This document shows positions 5,834 to 5,838 of a stretch of DNA of 5,838 nt, piece by piece. Origin of the DNA: Desulfobacula sp. (lineage in GTDB: Bacteria; Desulfobacterota; Desulfobacteria; Desulfobacterales; Desulfobacteraceae); the NCBI GenBank assembly GCA_029940245.1, contig JAOZRF010000199.1, positions 1 to 5,838 on the forward strand, written 5' to 3'. The notes beneath the pieces were generated by a model. It was not told where the DNA came from. It saw only the letters and a list, made by a program, of their open reading frames with translations, and made no database searches. Positions within the stretch are counted from its first letter, which is position 1. Each line of letters opens with the position of its first letter. The translations under genes and the position numbers were made by a program.

Positions 5834-5838
5834 ATTGT

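Overview
The window is one dense, plus-strand block of anaerobic electron-transfer genes. It has the 3' end of a NuoF-type flavoprotein, a short NuoG/HoxU-type iron-sulfur subunit, fdhD, etfB, etfA, and a large membrane-anchored iron-sulfur protein of the ETF:(mena)quinone oxidoreductase type (EMO/FadF/HdrD-like). It closes with a strong hairpin terminator. No RNA genes, mobile elements, CRISPR arrays or long repeats are visible. Protein style, moderate GC, and the pairing of formate-dehydrogenase accessory genes with an ETF/EMO module suggest a strictly anaerobic sulfate-reducing or syntrophic bacterium of the Desulfobacterota (Desulfobacteraceae-like). That assignment is an inference from gene content, not a database match.

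Layout. Bases 1-802 hold the last two genes of a soluble NADH-linked redox module that begins upstream of the window, with a 2-nt gap between them. FdhD follows after a 91-nt gap (894-1706) and starts at TTG. A 72-nt AT-rich gap (1707-1778) holds a candidate promoter, short repeats and a strong Shine-Dalgarno sequence before etfB, which also starts at TTG. etfB and etfA are 55 nt apart. etfA and the membrane protein gene are only 2 nt apart and are probably translationally coupled. The last 127 nt hold a 15-bp imperfect hairpin and no gene.

How the genes may work together. NuoF-like and NuoG-like subunits would pass electrons between NAD(H) and a catalytic partner. The adjacent fdhD makes a molybdenum/tungsten formate dehydrogenase encoded upstream the obvious candidate. 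EtfBA collects electrons from acyl-CoA dehydrogenases (or similar flavoenzymes). The membrane protein, with a NarI-like heme-b region, two [4Fe-4S] motifs and two CCG domains, would deliver them to menaquinone. Read together, the block looks like a junction between fatty-acid or aromatic-acid beta-oxidation electrons, the quinone pool and formate/NADH metabolism. All component families are known. What deserves a second look is their juxtaposition and a few sequence departures, not a wholly new system.
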